Assembly: GCA_964500445.1 (NCBI GenBank)
Contig: CAZCOG010000030.1
Location: forward strand, 13,692-77,691
Direction of reading: 5' to 3'
DNA length: 64,000 nucleotides
From: Persicitalea sp964500445
GTDB lineage: Bacteria; Bacteroidota; Bacteroidia; Cytophagales; Spirosomataceae
Positions 8,548-17,795 of this stretch are shown one piece after another; position 1 is the stretch's first letter; each line of letters starts with the position of its first letter. The position numbers were made by a program, and so were the translations under genes. Below the pieces are notes generated by a model. The model worked only from the letters and a program-made list of their open reading frames with translations. It was not told the DNA's origin and did no database searches.

Positions 8548-9417
8548 ATGAAGATTGTCGGCTTCACGATCATAAAAGACGCCCTGCTCAACGACTACCC
8601 CGTCGTGGAGGCTATTCGCTCGGTACTTCCCGTGGTGGATGAGATGCTGGTCAGCGTCGGACAGAGCGATGATGGAACGCTGGAATTGATTCAGTCCATT
8701 GGTTCGGACAAATTACGCATCGTACGGTCGGAGTGGGATATGTCGCTGCGGCAGGGCGGGCAAGTCCTGGCCGTCGAAACCGACAAGGCCTATCGGCAGC
8801 TCCCTGCCGATACCGACTGGGTGTTCTATATTCAGGGCGATGAAGTACTTCATGAAAAGTACCACGCCACGGTTCGGGCGAGCTGCGAACGCTACGCCCA
8901 AAGTCCCGAAGTAGAAGCGCTGCTGTTCGATTATCTGCATTTTTATGGTACCTACGACTACGTCGGCGACAGCCGCACCTGGTACCGCCACGAAGTCAGA
9001 ATCGTCCGCTTCGATCCGGCCATTTCGGCTTACCGCGACGCGCAGGGCTTCCGCAAGGGAAAAGCCAAGCTGCGCGTCAAGCACTCGGGCGCAGCAATTT
9101 ATCATTATGGCTGGGTAAAAAGTCCCGCCCAGATGAAGAAGAAAATGAAAAACGTGGGGCGTTTCTGGAACGAAGATGAAGAATGGAAAAAAATGCTGGC
9201 CAGCGAGGACTTTTTCGACTATTCTCAATTCGATTCCCTTACCCGCTTTACCGAACCACATCCAGTAGTCATGCGCGACCGCATAGCCCGGCAGGACTGG
9301 CAGGTGGAGTTGGATCTGAACAAAAAGAAGTTTGATTTGAAAGACCGCCTGCTTTACTGGTTCGAAAAAAATACGGGAATCAGGTTGTTTGAATTCACTA
9401 ATTTTAAGCGAATTTAG
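8548..9417 (+). CDS. Glycosyltransferase family 2-like protein
   Basis: 289 residues. The N-terminus (KIVGFTIIKDA, then SVLPVVDEMLVSVG and the SDDGTLELI phrase) is the nucleotide-sugar binding half of a GT-A fold, and FYIQGDEVLHE supplies the acidic metal-binding pair. It has no signal or membrane helix, so it would act at the cytoplasmic face, probably on a surface glycan. The next gene, an FkbM methyltransferase, follows after 48 bases, a frequent pairing in polysaccharide clusters. Donor and acceptor are unknown. Confidence 0.85.
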   Translation: MKIVGFTIIKDALLNDYPVVEAIRSVLPVVDEMLVSVGQSDDGTLELIQSIGSDKLRIVRSEWDMSLRQGGQVLAVETDKAYRQLPADTDWVFYIQGDEVLHEKYHATVRASCERYAQSPEVEALLFDYLHFYGTYDYVGDSRTWYRHEVRIVRFDPAISAYRDAQGFRKGKAKLRVKHSGAAIYHYGWVKSPAQMKKKMKNVGRFWNEDEEWKKMLASEDFFDYSQFDSLTRFTEPHPVVMRDRIARQDWQVELDLNKKKFDLKDRLLYWFEKNTGIRLFEFTNFKRI

Positions 9418-9465
9418 GAGGCAAAGCAGCCAGCTATATTAACTCACCATTACTTTAAAAGTACC

Positions 9466-10308
9466 ATGATCAACTACCTGAAAGAACTGATTTCGAAGAA
9501 ATTATCCAGAAAAAGAGCGCGCCGATATACTCAGGAATATGGTCATACTATCGATACTTTTAAGCTGGAAAAAGAAGGTGAGATTCAGTTTGCCAATTGG
9601 CAAAATCCGCTTATTCGCCCGAAAACAATTACGCAGCAGGAAGTGAATTTTTTCAAAAAATTTATTCCTAAGGGTTCGCTCTGCATCGACATAGGTACCA
9701 ACATCGGTGACACGACCGTACCGATGGCGCTTGCGGCCGGAAAAGAAGGCATCACCCTTGGCTTCGACCCGAATCCATTGGTGTACAAGATTTTGGAAGC
9801 CAACGTGAAGCTCAATCCCGGGAAGACCAACATCATCCCTTATCCATTTGCCATCACCAAAGAGGCCGGAGAGTTCAGCTACGCCTCCTCGGAAGCTTCA
9901 TTTGGCAATGGGGGAATCTCCAATGAGGTAGTTTCCAACCAAGGGTCATTTCAATTGCCTCAAAAAGTGCAGGGAATTGTTCTGGAAGATTTTCTGCTGC
10001 GGGAATACGCTGAATCTCTGCCTCGTCTTTCGTTTATCAAAGTGGATGTAGAAGGCGCCGACCGGGAAGTTATCGAGTCAATCGGTGGTATCTTAAAGAA
10101 ATATAAGCCTGTGCTGGTGGCGGAGTGCTTCAAGCGGTCCACGCCGGCCGAAAGGGCGGAACTATACGAAACGGTAGCGGGATTGGGGTACTCCTTGTAT
10201 TATTTCGCCGATTTCGATGAGCAGGCCGAAACTACTCCCATCAAGTCGGCAAAGGACATGAACCGCTGGAAAACCTTCAATTTCTATGCGGTTTTTGAGA
10301 CCGCCTAA
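9466..10308 (+). CDS. FkbM-family methyltransferase
   Basis: 280 residues. The SAM-binding motif CIDIGTNIGDTTVPMA lies at about residues 76-91, followed by an acidic motif in GFDPNP and the family signature FIKVDVEGADREVIE. FkbM enzymes O-methylate sugars or polyketides; next to a glycosyltransferase a sugar acceptor is the likelier choice. The N-terminal 60 residues are basic and extend beyond the catalytic core. Probably co-transcribed with the preceding gene. Confidence 0.9.
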   Translation: MINYLKELISKKLSRKRARRYTQEYGHTIDTFKLEKEGEIQFANWQNPLIRPKTITQQEVNFFKKFIPKGSLCIDIGTNIGDTTVPMALAAGKEGITLGFDPNPLVYKILEANVKLNPGKTNIIPYPFAITKEAGEFSYASSEASFGNGGISNEVVSNQGSFQLPQKVQGIVLEDFLLREYAESLPRLSFIKVDVEGADREVIESIGGILKKYKPVLVAECFKRSTPAERAELYETVAGLGYSLYYFADFDEQAETTPIKSAKDMNRWKTFNFYAVFETA

Positions 10309-10341
10309 ATTTAAGAATGCATTAGCTGGCGGAGCGTAGTT

Positions 10342-10893
10342 TCACAATTCCCACGCCAGCACATTCCACGTATCTACATGGTCTTCATGCGTGTGAATCG
10401 TGCGGAAACCTACCCGCTCGTGCGCCCGCATGGAGCGCGTGTTGTTGATCGATACCTCAGTAATAAGCAAATCGAAATCGGAGCGATATAGCTCGCGATG
10501 TTTCTGGTATAGCCCATCGAACACGCCTTTCCCCCGGTAGGCTTCGTCCACGCACACCTGGCCCATGACGTAGTAGCGGTAGTCCGTCAGTTTTTTATTC
10601 TGCCATATTATTTCATCAAGAAGCGCGAACATCGGCTGCAAGTCGGGAATTAACGTAGCGGCGTCCGGCAGCATAGCCAGGGCGTAGGCCACCACCTCTT
10701 CACTGTCTTTGGCGACGATCTGCGGCGCTGCCTGATGCATGGCGTTGAGTTGCTCCCAGGTATGGCGCACTGTGACGAAGCCCTGTTTTTGCTTTACGAT
10801 TTCGGTTACAGTGCTTTTGTGATTCCGACGTTGCAAATCCAGGACTTGGCGAAGGTCATCGTCGGTTTGGGCAGTGGTGAAGTGGAGGGACAT
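10342..10893 (-). CDS. GNAT-family N-acetyltransferase
   Basis: 183 residues. The acetyl-CoA binding motif VCVDEAYRGKGVFDGLYQ matches the GNAT R/Q-x-x-G-x-G/A loop, and the late stretch NNTRSMRAHERVGF is the usual beta-bulge and helix. It is cytoplasmic and its substrate cannot be deduced. It follows corA on the same strand, but a strong hairpin at 10923-10955 separates them. Confidence 0.88.
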   Translation of the reverse strand: MSLHFTTAQTDDDLRQVLDLQRRNHKSTVTEIVKQKQGFVTVRHTWEQLNAMHQAAPQIVAKDSEEVVAYALAMLPDAATLIPDLQPMFALLDEIIWQNKKLTDYRYYVMGQVCVDEAYRGKGVFDGLYQKHRELYRSDFDLLITEVSINNTRSMRAHERVGFRTIHTHEDHVDTWNVLAWEL

Positions 10894-10922
10894 AAAAAGG
10901 TTGACCGTCTTGTTCTGAATTC

Positions 10923-10955
10923 AACTTCCCGAAAGTTTTGAACTTTCGGGAAGTT
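10923..10955. terminator. Perfect 15-bp hairpin after corA
   Basis: The left arm 10923-10937 and right arm 10941-10955 are exact complements with a 3-base loop. It lies just after the corA stop on the minus strand. There is no long T-run, so it may attenuate rather than fully stop transcription into the GNAT gene. Confidence 0.7.
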
Positions 10956-10962
10956 TGCGGAA

Positions 10963-11907
10963 TCAAATCCACCGCTTTTTCCTGAAAAACCAAAGTACTA
11001 CGAACGACGACAGCACCATCAGTATCAGCGACGCCCAGAAACCCCACGACCAGCCCGAGGTGGGAAGCGACACGAAGTTCATCCCGAAAATGCCCGCAAT
11101 GAGCGTGGGAGGCATGAAAATGATCGTCACGACGGTGAAAATCTTGATCACCTGACTTTGCTCGAGGTTGATAAGGCCCATGAAGGTATTCTGCAAATAT
11201 TCCAGTCGCTCGAAGTTGAAGGTGGTGTATTCCAGCAGTGAGCTGATATCTTTCAGGATAATACGCAGATGTTCCTTCCGGTCTTCGGGAAAGTACTGGC
11301 TGCGCAAAATGCCCGAAAGCACGCGTTGTTTGTCGATGGACGTTTCGCGCAGCATCATCGTGATTTCCTGCAACGAGCTGATTCTGATAAGTACTTCCTG
11401 CCGTGCTTTCTGCTCCCGGATGAGGTCTTTGCTAATCGAGGAAATATCGCGTGAAATAGCTTCCAGCGAATCGGCGTCGGCCTCGATGCGGGTTTCGAGC
11501 AGCATCAGCATAAAGTCTACGCCCGTCTGGAAGGTATCGGGGCTGACCTTCATTTTCTTGACCGTGTCGGCGAATGTCTTGGAGTCGCCGCGGCGGTAGG
11601 TGAATAGCACGTTGCCCCGCAGGATGAACGACACGGGGTAGGTTTGGTAGCCGTTCGTATTGATCTGTAGAAAATTGGAGTTGGCGTTGATCGTGTCGTG
11701 CTGTTCAAAAAAACGCGCACTGCTTTCGATTTCCACAATTTCCTGTGGCGTTTGAAAGTCGATGTCACACTTGGTTTCCACCCATTCCTCTTCCTCCCGC
11801 GAGGGCGACTGTAAGTCAACCCACAGCGGATGTTCGATCCTGCCCAGTTCTCGCACGTCGGTTTCGCGCTTAATCAGGCGGCCTTCTTTGTAGAAAATGC
11901 GTACCAT
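10963..11907 (-). CDS. corA: CorA-type magnesium/divalent cation transporter
   Basis: 314 residues. A large N-terminal cytoplasmic domain is followed by a long helix (about residues 160-250) and two C-terminal membrane segments. The signature GMN triplet is in GIFGMNF just before the last helix, and the protein ends with basic residues (WFFRKKRWI). CorA pentamers let Mg2+ and related ions across the inner membrane. A -7 box lies upstream at 11950-11957. Confidence 0.95.
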   Translation of the reverse strand: MVRIFYKEGRLIKRETDVRELGRIEHPLWVDLQSPSREEEEWVETKCDIDFQTPQEIVEIESSARFFEQHDTINANSNFLQINTNGYQTYPVSFILRGNVLFTYRRGDSKTFADTVKKMKVSPDTFQTGVDFMLMLLETRIEADADSLEAISRDISSISKDLIREQKARQEVLIRISSLQEITMMLRETSIDKQRVLSGILRSQYFPEDRKEHLRIILKDISSLLEYTTFNFERLEYLQNTFMGLINLEQSQVIKIFTVVTIIFMPPTLIAGIFGMNFVSLPTSGWSWGFWASLILMVLSSFVVLWFFRKKRWI

Positions 11908-11949
11908 TTCGAGATTTCAGCCTTAAAGAGATGGGTTCTCTGTTGACCT

Positions 11950-11957
11950 CAAAGATA
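11950..11957 (-). promoter_or_regulatory. -7 box upstream of corA
   Basis: TATCTTTG on the minus strand, about 43 bases before the corA start, matches TAnnTTTG. No clear -33 partner was seen. Confidence 0.4.
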
Positions 11958-12067
11958 GGGACAAATGCGAACAGGTCAGGAAGAACTTCTCCGTCAGTCA
12001 AAAATTGAGGCCATGATAGGGATTTCGGAAAAAACTCTATCGTTTATAGGCGCAGATTAACTAAGTT

Positions 12068-12082
12068 TGGCACTTTTTAAGC
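12068..12082 (+). promoter_or_regulatory. Sigma-54-type promoter, first of a tandem pair
   Basis: TGGCAC with its GG at 12069-12070 and a GC at 12081-12082 gives the 12-base GG-to-GC offset required by RpoN. The -12 side reads AAGC instead of TTGC, so this copy is the weaker one. It lies 86 bases before the proposed start of the Wzi-like gene. Confidence 0.5.
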
Positions 12083-12097
12083 TTAGGCATGTGCGTT

Positions 12098-12113
12098 TGG
12101 CACCTTTTGTGCT
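12098..12113 (+). promoter_or_regulatory. Sigma-54-type promoter, second of a tandem pair
   Basis: TGGCACCTTTTGTGCT has GG at 12099-12100 and GC at 12111-12112. It repeats the upstream box exactly 30 bases later. Transcription would start near 12123, leaving a leader of 30-40 bases before the Wzi-like gene. This also argues against the longer frame starting at 12067. Confidence 0.65.
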
Positions 12114-12153
12114 GGCTATTCCTGTTCAAGAGCCCACGCGCTTATTTGCTCCA

Positions 12154-13884
12154 ATGAATCCAATGATCCGTAAAGTACTGCTGTTGTGTGTTTGTGTGTT
12201 GTCGGGGGGGGCGTACTGTTTCGGTCAAAGTACCTTTATTCCGCTCAACGACGACTATTATCATCTGATTGACCGGCTCGAAATCAAACGAGGCAAATTT
12301 TCGGAGGGATTTCATTCTAATGTAAAGCCCTTCGAGCGAAAAGCGGTCGTAGCTCTGACCGACAGCATTCTTGAAGAGGGTAACGTTAAACTCACCTCCG
12401 TGGACCGCGCCACGATCGACTACCTTCGCCAGGACAGTTGGGAGTGGCTAACCAGCGAGCCGCCTATGCCGGATTCGATTGCGGCCATGTCGCGACTGGG
12501 TACTATTTCTACGGAAATTCCGGTAAAAAAAAGAACATTCTTCGATCAGCCTTCGGACCTGTACAGCCTGCAAACCGAGGACGTAGACCTGCACGTAAAT
12601 TTCGCTTCCGATAATTATTACGGAGCCGAAACCAATACGAGCAAAAATATGTGGTTTACGGCCCGGGGTGTGGAGATTCGTGGCATCATCAACCAGAAAC
12701 TGGGATTTTACAGCTTTGTGGCGGATAACCAGGGGATTTTTCCAAGATATGTCCAAAACTATATTGGCCAATACAACACTCCGGGAGAAGGGTTGACAAA
12801 GGCCGCAGGTAGTCTGGGGCTTGACTTTCTGTCGGCGCGGGGCTACATCACTTTCCGGCCATTGAAAAACATTGCCGTCCAGTTTGGTCATGACCGCAAT
12901 TTCATTGGCAGCGGCTACCGTTCCATGATACTTTCTGACCTTAGCAGCCCCTATCTTTTTCTTAAGATCACCACGCAGTTGGGTAAATTTCAGTATACCA
13001 ATTTGTGGTCCAGCATGATCAACTTCCAAACTCCGAACGGGAGTCTCAGCCGCTACAAAACCAAAAAGTACACGGCCATGCACCACCTGAGCCTCAACCT
13101 CTCAGATCGGTTCAACATCGGAATCTTCGAAGCCGAAGTATTTGGTCCCGACAGCACGCATACCGGGTTTGATCTCAACTACCTCAATCCTATCATTTTC
13201 TACCGCTTCGTGGAGTCGTACCTGGGAAGCCAGGACAACGCCCTTTTAGGGGCTGATTTTCGCTGGTTAGTGGCTAAACGTATGTCGATATACGGGCAGT
13301 TTATGATGGATGAATTCCTGACCAAGTACTATTTTAGCAATACAGGCTCCTGGACAAAGAAGTACGCTACCCAGATAGGGGGCAAATACGTGGATGCATT
13401 CGGCATACCAAACCTGGACTTACAGGCAGAGTACAATATGGCCCGGCCCTACACCTACTCCCACCGCGACGGCGCGCGCAACTATACCCACTGGCGGCAG
13501 CCGCTGGCCCACCCGTTAGGTGCCAACTTTACGGAGTTCTTGACTATTATCCGCTACAAGCCTATCCCCCGCCTCACAGCCTATGGCACCATCATGTGGA
13601 CCCACAAAGGCCTGGATTTTGACGGAAAAAATCTGGGCGGAAATATTCTGCTGGACTACGAAACCAGGGTGGACGACTTTGGGAATTTTCTCACGCAAGG
13701 TGCATCCCAGTTCACGCGGCTTACCGACCTGCGGCTGTCGTACATGCTGACCCACAACTTGTTTCTGGATGGTCGCCTGATGTGGCGACGGGAAGAAACA
13801 CCCAACTACGCGGTGGTCCGAAAAACCCGCCTACACACAATCGCGCTGCGATATAACATTCCTTATCGCCAGCAGATTTTTTAA
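12154..13884 (+). CDS. Wzi-like capsule assembly / RemB-like outer membrane protein
   Basis: 576 residues from ATG 12154 (ATG 12163 is equally possible). The longer frame from 12067 begins inside promoter-like sequence and lacks a leader at its N-terminus. The signal peptide ends at CFGQ. The next stretch, FIPLNDDYYHLIDRLEIKRG, is typical of the Bacteroidota family annotated as capsule assembly Wzi or gliding protein RemB. The rest has many aromatic-ended strands (RGYITFRPLKNIAVQFGHD) as in large beta-barrels. It would sit in the outer membrane and help bind or export surface polysaccharide. gmhA follows after 3 bases and probably shares the transcript. Confidence 0.82.
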   Translation: MNPMIRKVLLLCVCVLSGGAYCFGQSTFIPLNDDYYHLIDRLEIKRGKFSEGFHSNVKPFERKAVVALTDSILEEGNVKLTSVDRATIDYLRQDSWEWLTSEPPMPDSIAAMSRLGTISTEIPVKKRTFFDQPSDLYSLQTEDVDLHVNFASDNYYGAETNTSKNMWFTARGVEIRGIINQKLGFYSFVADNQGIFPRYVQNYIGQYNTPGEGLTKAAGSLGLDFLSARGYITFRPLKNIAVQFGHDRNFIGSGYRSMILSDLSSPYLFLKITTQLGKFQYTNLWSSMINFQTPNGSLSRYKTKKYTAMHHLSLNLSDRFNIGIFEAEVFGPDSTHTGFDLNYLNPIIFYRFVESYLGSQDNALLGADFRWLVAKRMSIYGQFMMDEFLTKYYFSNTGSWTKKYATQIGGKYVDAFGIPNLDLQAEYNMARPYTYSHRDGARNYTHWRQPLAHPLGANFTEFLTIIRYKPIPRLTAYGTIMWTHKGLDFDGKNLGGNILLDYETRVDDFGNFLTQGASQFTRLTDLRLSYMLTHNLFLDGRLMWRREETPNYAVVRKTRLHTIALRYNIPYRQQIF

Positions 13885-13887
13885 TCA

Positions 13888-14496
13888 ATGGATAATGGAA
13901 AGTCGACAATGGAGAATGGCAGTTATCAGGATTTAATAGTTAAAGAACTTACCGAAGCCCAACGGGTGCTAAATGAGTTTCTGACCAATCCTGCGCAACT
14001 TAAAGTGATCGAAAGCGCCGCCGCGCTGATGGCCGAAGCTATCCTGGACAACCGCAAAATTATCTCTTGCGGTAACGGTGGCTCGCACTGCGACGCGATG
14101 CACTTTGCCGAGGAACTTACGGGTCGTTACCGTGACAACCGCCGCGCGCTGCCCGCCATTGCCATCTCCGATCCCAGTCACCTGAGCTGTGTGAGCAATG
14201 ACTTCGGCTTCGAGTTCGTATTTTCGCGCTTCGTTGAGGGGCTGGGGCGGCCGGGTGACGTACTATTGGGGCTAAGTACCAGCGGCAACTCAGCCAATAT
14301 CCTTCGAGCCGTGGAAGCGGCCCGTTCCAAAGGTATGAAAGTGGTGATTTTATCGGGTAAAGACGGGGGCAAACTGGCGGGACTTGCGGATGTAGAAATC
14401 CGCGTACCCCATTTCGGATACGCGGATCGCATTCAGGAAATTCACATTAAGGTCATCCACATTTTCATGTTGCTCATTGAAAAAATGGTTGTGTGA
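13888..14496 (+). CDS. gmhA: Sedoheptulose 7-phosphate isomerase
   Basis: 202 residues from 13888; the start at 13909 fits the family better because the first residues come from an AATGGA-repeat sequence. GmhA makes D-glycero-D-manno-heptose 7-phosphate for LPS or glycan heptose. The SIS fold is clear: SCGNGGSHCDAMHFAEELTG holds the catalytic Glu, LGLSTSGNSANI the phosphate loop, and the end IQEIHIKVIH the Gln/His pair. The sequence is very close to the E. coli protein as I remember it. It is placed 3 bases after the Wzi-like gene, linking heptose supply to surface glycan. Confidence 0.95.
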   Translation: MDNGKSTMENGSYQDLIVKELTEAQRVLNEFLTNPAQLKVIESAAALMAEAILDNRKIISCGNGGSHCDAMHFAEELTGRYRDNRRALPAIAISDPSHLSCVSNDFGFEFVFSRFVEGLGRPGDVLLGLSTSGNSANILRAVEAARSKGMKVVILSGKDGGKLAGLADVEIRVPHFGYADRIQEIHIKVIHIFMLLIEKMVV

Positions 14497-14511
14497 GGAT
14501 GCGCTTTGGTC

Positions 14512-14535
14512 AGAAACATGGCATACCGTGTTTCT
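14512..14535. terminator. Small hairpin between convergent gmhA and ThuA-like gene
   Basis: 10-bp arms (14512-14521 and 14526-14535, one G-U pair) with a 4-base loop overlap the ThuA-like stop codon. There is no T-run, so this is a possible rather than a certain terminator. Confidence 0.45.
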
Positions 14536-15289
14536 ACTTGGTCCGCCGCATCGTCCATTTGAGAGCTTCCAGCAGGTGTTTTACAAACAGGGGCTCCACG
14601 TATGATTCGTCGGTATGACCGCCGCCTGTGTAGTAGGCCCGTCCGCCATCAAACTCGTGGTACCAGATGAAAGGGTGCATCCGCCCGTTCTTACCCCCTT
14701 CGTAGCTGGTTTCGTCCAGAGTAGCCAGTACCGTGATGCCCGGCTGAATACTTTTATAATTATACAGCTCATCGAATCGCCGCCACATATTGGGCAGGAA
14801 GCTGGTGGTAGGATGTACTTTGTTCCAGACAATTATATCCACATTCTGCTGCTTGGGGTGGCTGAGAAAATAGGCACCCGCTAGTTTATTGTACCAGGGC
14901 CAATCGTATTCCGTGTCAGCAGCAGCATGGATACCCAGCCAACCGCCTCCACCCTGAATGTACTTCTCGAAGGCAGCCTGCTGTTCGGCGTTAAGAATAT
15001 CGCCGGTAGTACTTAAGAACACCACCGTCTTATATTTCTTTAAGTTGTCGAGGGTGAAGGCCGAAGCGTCCTCCGTTGTATCTACCTGGAACCTATTCTC
15101 GGCCCCCAGTTTCATTAAAGCTACTTTGCCCGCCGCAATGGATTTATGCCGGAAGCCCGCCGTTTTAGAAAAAACCAAAATGGCGTCGGGCGCCGCCGCG
15201 CCAGGGACTGCGACCTCAGGAGACGCAGATGGAGCAGCTTGAGAAGCAGAAAATGAGAGTAAGCAAAAAAGCAGGAAGATTTTTTTCAT
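14534..15289 (-). CDS. Exported ThuA-like (trehalose utilisation domain) protein
   Basis: 251 residues from the start at 15289, which gives a normal signal peptide (MKKIFLLFCLLSFSASQAAPS). The ThuA fold, related to class I glutamine amidotransferases, is shown by AILVFSKTAGFRHKSI, YKTVVFLSTTGDILNAEQQ, GGGGWLGIHAAADTEYDW and the late FDGGRAYYTGGGHTDESY. In Bacteroidota such proteins are linked with sugar turnover in the periplasm, but the reaction is not settled. Single gene between convergent and divergent neighbours. Confidence 0.88.
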   Translation of the reverse strand: MKKIFLLFCLLSFSASQAAPSASPEVAVPGAAAPDAILVFSKTAGFRHKSIAAGKVALMKLGAENRFQVDTTEDASAFTLDNLKKYKTVVFLSTTGDILNAEQQAAFEKYIQGGGGWLGIHAAADTEYDWPWYNKLAGAYFLSHPKQQNVDIIVWNKVHPTTSFLPNMWRRFDELYNYKSIQPGITVLATLDETSYEGGKNGRMHPFIWYHEFDGGRAYYTGGGHTDESYVEPLFVKHLLEALKWTMRRTK

Positions 15290-15449
15290 CGGGATGATAT
15301 TTGATAGAAATGAATTCATCATTCAAAGCCGGCTTAGCCATAGCTTTACTCTTTCGGTAATGGCTAAACTTCTTTGTGCTTAAGTAATTTCTCAAATTGG
15401 CATTTGAAGAAGGCTTACTTTTACAATTATCTCAAAAATCACTTAGCCC

Positions 15450-15890
15450 ATGCGCGTCCGCCCTTCCGCCCTGATTATCGAAAGAAACTGTGTCCTTACC
15501 ATGAAGTACCATTATGGAGGCCAGGACGTTTACGCCCTGCCGGGCGGCAATCCCGACCCCGGCGAGAGCCTGTCGGAAGTAATCGTGCGGGAACTAAGGG
15601 AAGAACTGGGCGTGGAAACTGAGGTAGACCAACTGATTCTGTGTGGAGAGGTAATCGGGGAAGATGGCCGTAAGGATGCGCTCCACGCCGTCTTTGCGGT
15701 ACATCTTATCGCGGGCTTGCCTCAACTCAATCCTGAACATACCTCGGCGTTGTCCGTCGAGTGGCTTGCTATTGATAGTTTAGAGGACAAGCATCTTTAT
15801 CCCAACGTAGGGGAAGATGTAAAAGCACTCCTGGCCGGAGAATTACGCGGCGTATATCTGGGAAGAATCGACCAGCCCTACGTCGAATGA
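15450..15890 (+). CDS. Nudix hydrolase
   Basis: 146 residues. The Nudix box is complete: GGNPDPGE, seven residues, then RELREELGV, supplying the Glu residues that bind Mg2+. Nudix enzymes split nucleoside diphosphates linked to another group. The exact substrate cannot be told. The stop codon lies 4 bases before the hairpin that ends typA on the other strand. Confidence 0.92.
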   Translation: MRVRPSALIIERNCVLTMKYHYGGQDVYALPGGNPDPGESLSEVIVRELREELGVETEVDQLILCGEVIGEDGRKDALHAVFAVHLIAGLPQLNPEHTSALSVEWLAIDSLEDKHLYPNVGEDVKALLAGELRGVYLGRIDQPYVE

Positions 15891-15893
15891 AAA

Positions 15894-15926
15894 AACGCGG
15901 TTAGCGCTCCAGGCACTAACCGCGTT
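15894..15926 (-). terminator. Rho-independent terminator of typA
   Basis: 11-bp perfect arms (15894-15904, 15916-15926). Read on the minus strand, the hairpin is followed by a run of six T. It directly abuts the end of the convergent Nudix gene. Confidence 0.85.
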
Positions 15927-15980
15927 AAAGAATCAGCACATCACCCCGCCGAAAGCCGTTGGCCGACTGCCTATGGCCGA

Positions 15981-17795
15981 CTATGCCATTTCCAGCTTCG
16001 CCGCGTTACGCTTACGATCCGTCTCTTCCAGGTAGATCTTGCGCATACGAATGCTGCCGGGGGTTACTTCCAGGTACTCGTCTTTCTGGATATATTCCAA
16101 AGATTCTTCCAGCGAGAAGTTGATCTTCGGCGCGATACGCAGCCCGTCGTCGGAGCCGGAAGCCCGCATGTTGGTGAGCTTCTTGGCTTCCTGCAAATTG
16201 ACCACGATGTCGTTGGGACGGTTATGTTCGCCCACTACCTGGCCGCCGTAAATTTCCTCGCCCGGACCAATGAAGAAACGTCCGCGATCCTGTAATTTGT
16301 CGATGGTATAGCCCGTAGACATACCCGTTCCTTTAGAAATGATGGAGCCACTGTTGCGGCTCGGAATTGGCCCCCGATAGGGTTCAAAGCTCTTGAAACG
16401 GTGCGTTAGCACGGCCTCGCCCTGCGTGGCAGTAAGCACGTTGGAGCGTAAGCCGATCAGCCCGCGCGACGGGATTTCAAATTCCAGGTGTTGCAAGTCG
16501 CCTTTCGGCTCCATTACCAGTAGTTCGCCCTTACGCTGCGTGGCTAGTTCGATGACCTTGCCTGCCGTAGCCTCCGGTACATCCACAACCATTGTTTCAA
16601 TAGGTTCGAGGCGGTTGCCGTTTTCGTCTTCTTTGAAAAGTACCTGTGGTTGCCCTACCTGTAACTCATACCCTTCGCGGCGCATGGTCTCGATTAATAC
16701 CGACAGGTGCAGGATACCCCGGCCAAAAACCAGGAATTTATCTTCGCTGCCGCCCGACTCTACGCGCAGGGCCAGGTTCTTCTCGGTTTCTTTAATCAGA
16801 CGGTCGCGCAGGTGGCGCGAGGTCACAAACTTACCTTCTTTACCGAAAAACGGTGAGTTGTTGATCGTGAAGAGCATGTTCATCGTTGGCTCGTCCACCG
16901 CGATGCGGGGCAGAGCCTCGGGATTTTCCAGGTCGGCCAGGGTGTCGCCGATCTCGAAGTCGTCGATACCCGTCACGGCGCAAATATCGCCCGCCTGTAC
17001 TTCACTCACCTTCTGACGGCCCAGACCTTCAAAGGTTTGGAGTTCTTTGATTTTCACTTTCTTGATCACCCCGTTGGCTTTACAAAGCGACATTTGTGCG
17101 CCTTCTTTCAGCGTACCACGCAGCAAGCGGCCGATGGCAATCCGACCCACGAAAGCATTGTAGTCCAGTGAAGTAATCTGCATCTGCGGCGTACCTTCAT
17201 TTACGGGAGCTGGCGGAATCTGCTCGATAATCGTGTCGAGCAAAAACGTAATATCTTCAGTGGGATGCTGCCAGTCGGGCCCCATCCAACCCTGCTTGGA
17301 CGAACCGTACACGGTTACGAAGTCAAGCTGCTCCTCGGTACCACCAAGGTTGAACATCAGGTCGAACACGTTCTCCTGTACTTCTTCGGGGCGGCAGTTT
17401 TCTTTATCTACCTTGTTGACTACCACAATGGGCTTCAGGCCCAGTTCCAGCGCTTTACCCAGCACGAAGCGGGTCTGCGGCATCGGTCCTTCGAAGGCAT
17501 CCACGAGCAGCAGCACGCCGTCAGCCATTTTCAGGACGCGCTCCACCTCGCCACCAAAGTCGGCGTGGCCTGGGGTATCGATAACGTTAATTTTGACATC
17601 CTTATAGCGAACCGACACGTTTTTGGACGTGATCGTGATGCCGCGCTCGCGCTCAAGGTCATTGTTGTCAAGAATCAGGTCATCAAACTCCTGGTTCTCG
17701 CGAAATAGCTTGGATGCGTGGATGATCTTGTCCACGAGCGTAGTTTTGCCGTGGTCAACGTGGGCAATAATTGCGATGTTACGAATGGATTGCAT
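15981..17795 (-). CDS. typA: Translational GTPase TypA/BipA
   Basis: 604 residues, full length. GTPase motifs: AHVDHGKTTLVDKI (P-loop, about residue 9), DTPGHADFGGEVE (G3) and NKVDKENCRP (G4). The C-terminal part contains the GSDDGLRI loop typical of BipA. It binds 70S ribosomes and helps large-subunit assembly under cold or stress conditions. A short iterated GGCCGA-type sequence lies at its 3' end (about 15949-15987). Monocistronic. Confidence 0.97.
   Translation of the reverse strand: MQSIRNIAIIAHVDHGKTTLVDKIIHASKLFRENQEFDDLILDNNDLERERGITITSKNVSVRYKDVKINVIDTPGHADFGGEVERVLKMADGVLLLVDAFEGPMPQTRFVLGKALELGLKPIVVVNKVDKENCRPEEVQENVFDLMFNLGGTEEQLDFVTVYGSSKQGWMGPDWQHPTEDITFLLDTIIEQIPPAPVNEGTPQMQITSLDYNAFVGRIAIGRLLRGTLKEGAQMSLCKANGVIKKVKIKELQTFEGLGRQKVSEVQAGDICAVTGIDDFEIGDTLADLENPEALPRIAVDEPTMNMLFTINNSPFFGKEGKFVTSRHLRDRLIKETEKNLALRVESGGSEDKFLVFGRGILHLSVLIETMRREGYELQVGQPQVLFKEDENGNRLEPIETMVVDVPEATAGKVIELATQRKGELLVMEPKGDLQHLEFEIPSRGLIGLRSNVLTATQGEAVLTHRFKSFEPYRGPIPSRNSGSIISKGTGMSTGYTIDKLQDRGRFFIGPGEEIYGGQVVGEHNRPNDIVVNLQEAKKLTNMRASGSDDGLRIAPKINFSLEESLEYIQKDEYLEVTPGSIRMRKIYLEETDRKRNAAKLEMA

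Noticed and set aside
12067..12153. Longer N-terminus for the Wzi-like protein
   Set aside because: It runs through the sigma-54-type boxes and removes the signal peptide from the N-terminus.
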